From NCBI GenBank assembly GCA_964345825.1, contig CAYFSI010000013.1, positions 1-29,858 of the forward strand: a stretch of 29,858 nucleotides of DNA. The letters run 5' to 3'. Every line of letters begins with the position of its first letter. The first letter of the stretch is position 1. Source of the stretch: JAAYDH01 sp964345825 (lineage in GTDB: Bacteria > Bacillota_I > Bacilli_A > RFN20 > CAG-826). Made by a program: the position numbers and the translations under genes. Under the pieces are notes generated by a model. That model saw nothing but the letters and a program-made list of their open reading frames with translations. It searched no databases and had not been told where the DNA came from. This document shows, piece after piece, positions 25,960 through 29,858 of this stretch.

Positions 25960-27027
25960 ATGGACGTGAAATTTTCAATTAATCAATCCGATCTTAATAA
26001 AATTAATCATCTCCTAGAAATCAAAGATATTAATATTTCTATCGCCGAGATGCTCCAGTATTTTTTTAAAATTTCTGAAAACAACGAAATAGCCATCTCG
26101 GAAGAAGATTACTTAATTAAAATGTTAACTAAATGCGATGTTGATTTATCAAATGATGAAGACAACGATATTGTTCAAAAGCAAATTAAACCCTACTTAA
26201 AATGTTTAGATGAAAAAATCATCCAAAATGACCAATTTATTCATGCCCTGAAAATATCAGAAACATCTTTTGGTAATTACACTTTTAAGAAGGATATCTA
26301 TAAACCTTACCAAGCTTTTTCATATGACGAGATTAGTGTCAATGAAGAAGACTATCGCGAAATCCAAAAAGTTGGTTATTTTACTTCATCTGTTGAATAT
26401 TTAGCCCTAGCTCAAAATGATGAGGTTTGGATGTCTGTTATTCCTAATGAAATCAACACTCACATCACCCCAATTAGCCACGCTCATGGAGACGTCGTGA
26501 CCTTTGGTTTAGGAATGGGGTATTTCGTTTTTCACGCCATTAAAAAGGATGATGTCAAATCGCTGACAATTATCGAAAAAGATAAAAAGATAATCAATTT
26601 TTTTAATCAATTCATCCTTCCTCAACTACCACAAAAAGATAAAATTAAAATTGTGTGCGCAGATGCCTATTCCTATATTAAAGACACTCATCATTTTGAT
26701 TATGCTTATGTCGATTTATGGCATAACCCAAATGATGGATTGCCATTCTATATTGCTTTCAAAAACGCTGAGCGAAATTTCCCTAATTGCCACTTTGATT
26801 ACTGGCTAGAAACATCAATTTTATCGCTTTATCGAAGATGTTTATTATCGGTCATTGAAGAGCAACTGGACGATACTCCTGAAAACGCATATTTAAAATC
26901 AAAAACCGGTGAAGATAAAATTATTAACGATTTGTATTTTAAAACAAAGAACACGGTCATTACTCGTTACCAACAAGTCCATGATCTGCTAAGCGAAGAA
27001 TCCTTAAAAGAGTTGATTTGCAAGTAA
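25960..27027 (+). CDS. SAM-dependent methyltransferase-like protein
   Basis: 355 residues from the ATG, 353 from the GTG at 25966, which fits the promoter better. An N-terminal region of about 130 residues without recognised motifs precedes a Rossmann-type domain. Its motifs are VTFGLGMGYF (about 180-188, SAM-binding glycine loop), TIIEKDKKII (about 203, acidic residue for the ribose), IVCADAYSYI (about 232) and FDYAYVDLWHN (about 247-257). The layout resembles class I methyltransferases and spermidine-synthase-like folds; the substrate cannot be read from sequence. No ribosome site precedes either start. Cytoplasmic. Divergent neighbour at 25898; convergent with the deaminase. Confidence 0.75.
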   Translation: MDVKFSINQSDLNKINHLLEIKDINISIAEMLQYFFKISENNEIAISEEDYLIKMLTKCDVDLSNDEDNDIVQKQIKPYLKCLDEKIIQNDQFIHALKISETSFGNYTFKKDIYKPYQAFSYDEISVNEEDYREIQKVGYFTSSVEYLALAQNDEVWMSVIPNEINTHITPISHAHGDVVTFGLGMGYFVFHAIKKDDVKSLTIIEKDKKIINFFNQFILPQLPQKDKIKIVCADAYSYIKDTHHFDYAYVDLWHNPNDGLPFYIAFKNAERNFPNCHFDYWLETSILSLYRRCLLSVIEEQLDDTPENAYLKSKTGEDKIINDLYFKTKNTVITRYQQVHDLLSEESLKELICK

Positions 27028-27086
27028 TTTACATAAAAATAACCCGTTTTTGCCGGCAATTTTCATTAATCATTGATATTTATAAA

Positions 27087-28370
27087 TTATTGAGTAGTGA
27101 GCTCGTTTTCAATTCGATCAGTGATATCTTGTACTTTTTTATAAATGTCTTCGATGGGTTCGCCAATTAAGAATTTTCCTTCAAGGTATAATATTTTGCC
27201 ATCAATCATCGTCATCTTAATATTGTCCTTAGAACCACTATAAACAATGTTGTTAACAATGTCGTTTAGAGGTTGCATATTAGGTTTTGATAAATCAATT
27301 TCGATGATATCTGCTTTCTTATCAATATCGAGTATATCGCAATCATCTAATCCCATAGCTTTTGCTCCGTTGACAGTCGCCATTTTTAAGACTTCATAGG
27401 CCGGCAAAGAGCGAGGGTCTTGAGTGCTTAATTTGCTAAGACTAAAAGCAAGTGTCATCTCTTTAAACATATCCAAACAATTATTGCTAGCGGGGCCATC
27501 AGTTCCAATACCAATGTTAATTCCAGCTTGCCGATATTTTTCTAGAGGAATAATACCACTAGCTAGTTTAGAATTGCTTCCTGGACAGGTAATGATACTG
27601 AGATTGTGTTTATTAAAAATTTCAATATCGTCATCGCTAAAATATATGCAATGATATCCGCCTCCGCCATAATCAAAAAATCCTTCTTTTTCGAAAAAAG
27701 CGACTGGGGACATTCCTCTTCGAATATAGCAGTCTTCCACCTCTCCCTTAGTCTCACAAATATGGACATAGAAAGGCGCTTTGGCGATGTGAATAGCTTT
27801 CTTTAGTGCTTCAATTTCGTCAAGTTGGGCAGTATATTCAGCATGCATTCCAAAGCAGTATCGAACGAGACTATCTTTATCGGCTTTGTAGTGATTTAAA
27901 AGATTAACTAAATCTTCAGCTTTTGTCTCGTGGTTAAATGTTCCAAGAAGTAAGATGCGCATGCCGATATCTTTCGCGGCTTGTCCAGACATTAATGGAA
28001 AGTAATACTGATCGAAGCACGCTGTTATTCCGCTAGTTAAATATTCAAGATAGGCAACCTTTGAAAGATGATATACATCGCTAGGGGTAAGCAATTTTTC
28101 TCGCGGAAAAACGACATTGAAAAGCCAATCGTGAAGAGAATGTCCATCAGTTTTACTTCTCAAGAATGTCATCGCACTGTGGCTATGAGCGTTCTTAAAG
28201 CCTGGCATTAATATATTTCCCTGACAATCATGAATGATGTCAAAGGGGCCATACTTATCGCTATGGGAGCCAATATAAATAATTATTTTATTTTCGATGA
28301 CAACATCACCTTTAGTAAGCGGTTCGTCATTCATCTTTATGATACGGGCATTTTTAAGTAAAGTTTTCAT
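27087..28370 (-). CDS. mtaD: 5-methylthioadenosine/S-adenosylhomocysteine deaminase (amidohydrolase)
   Basis: Deaminates MTA or SAH to the inosyl compound and ammonia. 427 residues of the amidohydrolase superfamily. Conserved residues sit in the order of the characterised Thermotoga enzyme: His62 and His64 (AHSHSAM), His176 (GMHAEY), His203 and Glu206 (HICET), His240 (GGYHC) and Asp291 (GTDGPAS). The zinc ligands would be H62, H64, H203 and D291. Related SsnA or chlorohydrolase-type enzymes are the alternative. The neighbouring SAM-methyltransferase-like gene would produce SAH, one of its substrates, but the two are convergent. No ribosome site; an extended -10 lies 6 nt before the ATG, so it is probably leaderless. 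Confidence 0.88.
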   Translation of the reverse strand: MKTLLKNARIIKMNDEPLTKGDVVIENKIIIYIGSHSDKYGPFDIIHDCQGNILMPGFKNAHSHSAMTFLRSKTDGHSLHDWLFNVVFPREKLLTPSDVYHLSKVAYLEYLTSGITACFDQYYFPLMSGQAAKDIGMRILLLGTFNHETKAEDLVNLLNHYKADKDSLVRYCFGMHAEYTAQLDEIEALKKAIHIAKAPFYVHICETKGEVEDCYIRRGMSPVAFFEKEGFFDYGGGGYHCIYFSDDDIEIFNKHNLSIITCPGSNSKLASGIIPLEKYRQAGINIGIGTDGPASNNCLDMFKEMTLAFSLSKLSTQDPRSLPAYEVLKMATVNGAKAMGLDDCDILDIDKKADIIEIDLSKPNMQPLNDIVNNIVYSGSKDNIKMTMIDGKILYLEGKFLIGEPIEDIYKKVQDITDRIENELTTQ

Positions 28371-28376
28371 GTCGCT

Positions 28377-28385
28377 ATCATATCA
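28377..28385 (-). promoter_or_regulatory. Extended -10 promoter 6 nt before the deaminase start codon
   Basis: On the minus strand TG-A-TATGAT (28385-28377) ends 6 nt (AGCGAC) before the ATG at 28370. A TTGACT at 28411-28406 is 23 nt upstream, too far for a normal -35. Geometry implies a leaderless transcript. Confidence 0.5.
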
Positions 28386-28424
28386 TGAAGAATAATTTTA
28401 TGGGTAGTCAAAGGTAGCTGAGAA

Positions 28425-28450
28425 CAAAACAAAAGACCAGCAATCTGGTC
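28425..28450 (-). terminator. Probable terminator of the surface protein gene
   Basis: On the minus strand GACCAG-ATTG-CTGGTC (28450-28435) is followed by TTTTGTTTTG. The stem is 6 bp and lies about 34 nt after the surface protein stop. Confidence 0.6.
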
Positions 28451-28483
28451 AATTATTAAGAAATTTTTATTTTGCGAAAAGGC

Positions 28484-29858
28484 TTAATTTTCTTTTTTTC
28501 GTTTAAAGAAGAAGAACCCACCAACAGCTGTAAGACCAACCATCGAAATAACAATAATAAGAATGGAGTTGTTTGTTTGGTTAGAAACTGAGGTAATATT
28601 TCTTGAACTATTAATTTGGAAAACACCACCGCTATAAGTTAATTCTTTGCCTTCATGTGTTGCCCAAGCTAGTAGTCTTTCTCTCGCTGTAGAAACGACA
28701 TAATCACTTGATGTCCAGAAAGTATTTTTTTCTGTTTCAGACAAGGTGTTAAGTTTGTCAATGGCATCGCTTAATTTTGTTGTGCATTGGTTATCTGTAT
28801 CTTCACACATAACATAATTAGCAACATTAACTGCGTTATCTTCCCCAGCTAGAGTGAAACTAATAGAGGAGATATTGCTATATAAAGTAGAAGTTCCAGT
28901 ATATTCAATTTTGAAGAAGCGATAACCGCCATTGGCAATTTCGGACTCAGAATAAGTGACCCAGGTGCCTCCATCTTTGCTGATAGATAGGACACCATCT
29001 TGTCGATATCCAGATTTTTGAACAAATGAAACAGATGTCAAATCTCCACTGAAGGCTGTCGAATTATTGATAGAACCGGCAACTTTAGCGAATGAAAGAC
29101 AAGACGAATAAATATAAGCGTTTGTAGTAACTGTGAAATCAAATCCACCAATTGTGACAGCAGTGTTGCTTGGAGTGCCACTGCTCTTTGAAACTGTTGA
29201 TCCATTGAACTCAGCCGCGGCTAATGCGTTTGTTGAACCACTGACTGTTGAATATAAAATGCGCGATACATTAACGGAAAAATTATATGAGTTACCACCA
29301 TATACAACGGAGAATTGCTTAGATGTATTTGAACCGCCGCTATTAGCATCAGCATAAGTGAATTGATACCCTTCGCTCGCGAAAGTGAAATTGGAGGTAG
29401 TGTTGGACGCACCGCTTTCATAAGTAAGGGTGACAGTAATATCACTCTTAGTAATGGTTTCGCCAGGATGATATGCCGTACTATTTGTGACACTGACACC
29501 AGTCAATGTATCAGCAACAACGGTAACATTAAATGTTGTTGTCATTGGACTAGATGAAGTCGATAGGGAGCCAGTGTATGTAACAGTAACGGTCTTTTGA
29601 CCAGCTGTTGAACTGGTAAATCCACTTAGTGAATAATCACTACTATTCAAAAGGGAATCTGGATATGTCGTACTGTCGGTATACGATGCCGTAACACTAA
29701 TTAAAGAGGTATTTAATGAACCATCAACATAGACACTTCCACCGGTATATGAGGCTGAAAGACCATCGATAATTTTTTCGCTTTGACCGGCTACCGAGAC
29801 TGAGCAAGTGGCAGTGAAACTTCCATCGACAGTGGTGACAGTGATGGTAGCATTTCCT
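28484..29858 (-). CDS. Ig-like-repeat surface protein with C-terminal membrane anchor, partial (N-terminus outside window)
   Basis: 457 residues are visible; the frame is open to the right edge (first full codon at 29857). It starts with the end of one Ig-like (Big) domain (NATITVTTVDGSF), followed by at least two bacterial Ig-like modules: SASYTGGSVYVDG...TASYTD and TGVSVTNSTAYHPGETITKSDI, each closing with a TVTYTG- or VVYGG-type strand. A Ser/Thr/Asn-rich beta region and a short helical region (AIDKLNTLSETEKNTFW) follow. The C-terminus is one hydrophobic helix (SILIIVISMVGLTAVGGFFFF) and a basic tail KRKKEN. There is no LPXTG, so it is membrane-anchored rather than sortase-linked. Probably a cell-surface adhesin or structural protein. 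Confidence 0.82.
   Translation of the reverse strand, partial: GNATITVTTVDGSFTATCSVSVAGQSEKIIDGLSASYTGGSVYVDGSLNTSLISVTASYTDSTTYPDSLLNSSDYSLSGFTSSTAGQKTVTVTYTGSLSTSSSPMTTTFNVTVVADTLTGVSVTNSTAYHPGETITKSDITVTLTYESGASNTTSNFTFASEGYQFTYADANSGGSNTSKQFSVVYGGNSYNFSVNVSRILYSTVSGSTNALAAAEFNGSTVSKSSGTPSNTAVTIGGFDFTVTTNAYIYSSCLSFAKVAGSINNSTAFSGDLTSVSFVQKSGYRQDGVLSISKDGGTWVTYSESEIANGGYRFFKIEYTGTSTLYSNISSISFTLAGEDNAVNVANYVMCEDTDNQCTTKLSDAIDKLNTLSETEKNTFWTSSDYVVSTARERLLAWATHEGKELTYSGGVFQINSSRNITSVSNQTNNSILIIVISMVGLTAVGGFFFFKRKKEN

Noticed and set aside
27050..27059. Perfect palindrome TTGCCGGCAA between the methyltransferase-like and deaminase genes, as a shared terminator.
   Set aside because: It leaves almost no stem once a loop is allowed and has only short T-runs; it is not a convincing terminator.
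28406..28411. TTGACT as a -35 for the deaminase promoter.
   Set aside because: The spacer to TATGAT is 23 nt, too long for a normal sigma-A promoter; the TGn extension better explains the promoter.
1..29858. Mobile elements, CRISPR arrays or phage genes.
   Set aside because: No transposase motifs, spaced identical repeats, integrase or phage structural genes were seen; the only tRNA has no adjacent integrase or repeated 3' end.

Overview
The window is a low-GC, gene-dense bacterial segment. It uses the standard code: long frames stay open with TGG as Trp and no internal TGA. A PPi-type phosphofructokinase, AddAB-like repair genes, a CvpA-type membrane protein, DegV, TraX and CPBP proteins, and a surface protein with a C-terminal membrane anchor but no LPXTG all suggest an uncultured member of the Bacillota near the Erysipelotrichia/RF39/Mollicutes border. 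That placement is inferred from gene content; there is no rRNA here. I see no insertion sequence, CRISPR array or prophage.

Layout. 1-479 (-) is the N-terminal part of a PPi-dependent phosphofructokinase, cut by the window edge. It is divergent from a TGS/SAD-uridine-kinase fusion (710-2350, +). A minus-strand repair operon follows: addB-like (8861-6531), addA-like (6541-3509) and a DUF5677-like gene (3516-2380), all overlapping. A lipoprotein gene stands alone at 10101-8968 with its own terminator. Next is a long minus-strand operon from one promoter near 20980: a 2252-residue membrane-anchored repeat protein, a short YigZ/IMPACT protein, an Mrp/ApbC Fe-S carrier, an Xaa-Pro aminopeptidase and glycerol kinase. 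Gaps between its genes are 1-13 nt. Divergent from it is a plus-strand set: zinc-ribbon CPBP protease, TraX-family protein, thioredoxin and tRNA-Gly(UCC), closed by a terminator. Then come DegV and RdgB (+), a zinc-ribbon membrane protein (-), a SAM-methyltransferase-like protein (+), an MTA/SAH deaminase (-), and a partial Ig-like-repeat surface protein (-) that runs off the right edge. No stretch over 300 bases lacks a gene.

Two patterns stand out. First, the giant protein carries an N-terminal CvpA-like membrane domain and, in its C-terminal half, two diverged repeat types that alternate with a period of about 230-250 residues. Second, several genes with no Shine-Dalgarno sequence have a good -10 element (often extended TGn) ending 5-7 nt before the start codon. 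This is the geometry of leaderless mRNAs; the examples are addB, the 25898 gene, the 25960/25966 gene, the deaminase and possibly rdgB. Other genes have strong AGGAGG-type sites, so the organism appears to use both modes. All functions are inferred from motifs read by eye; no database search was run.
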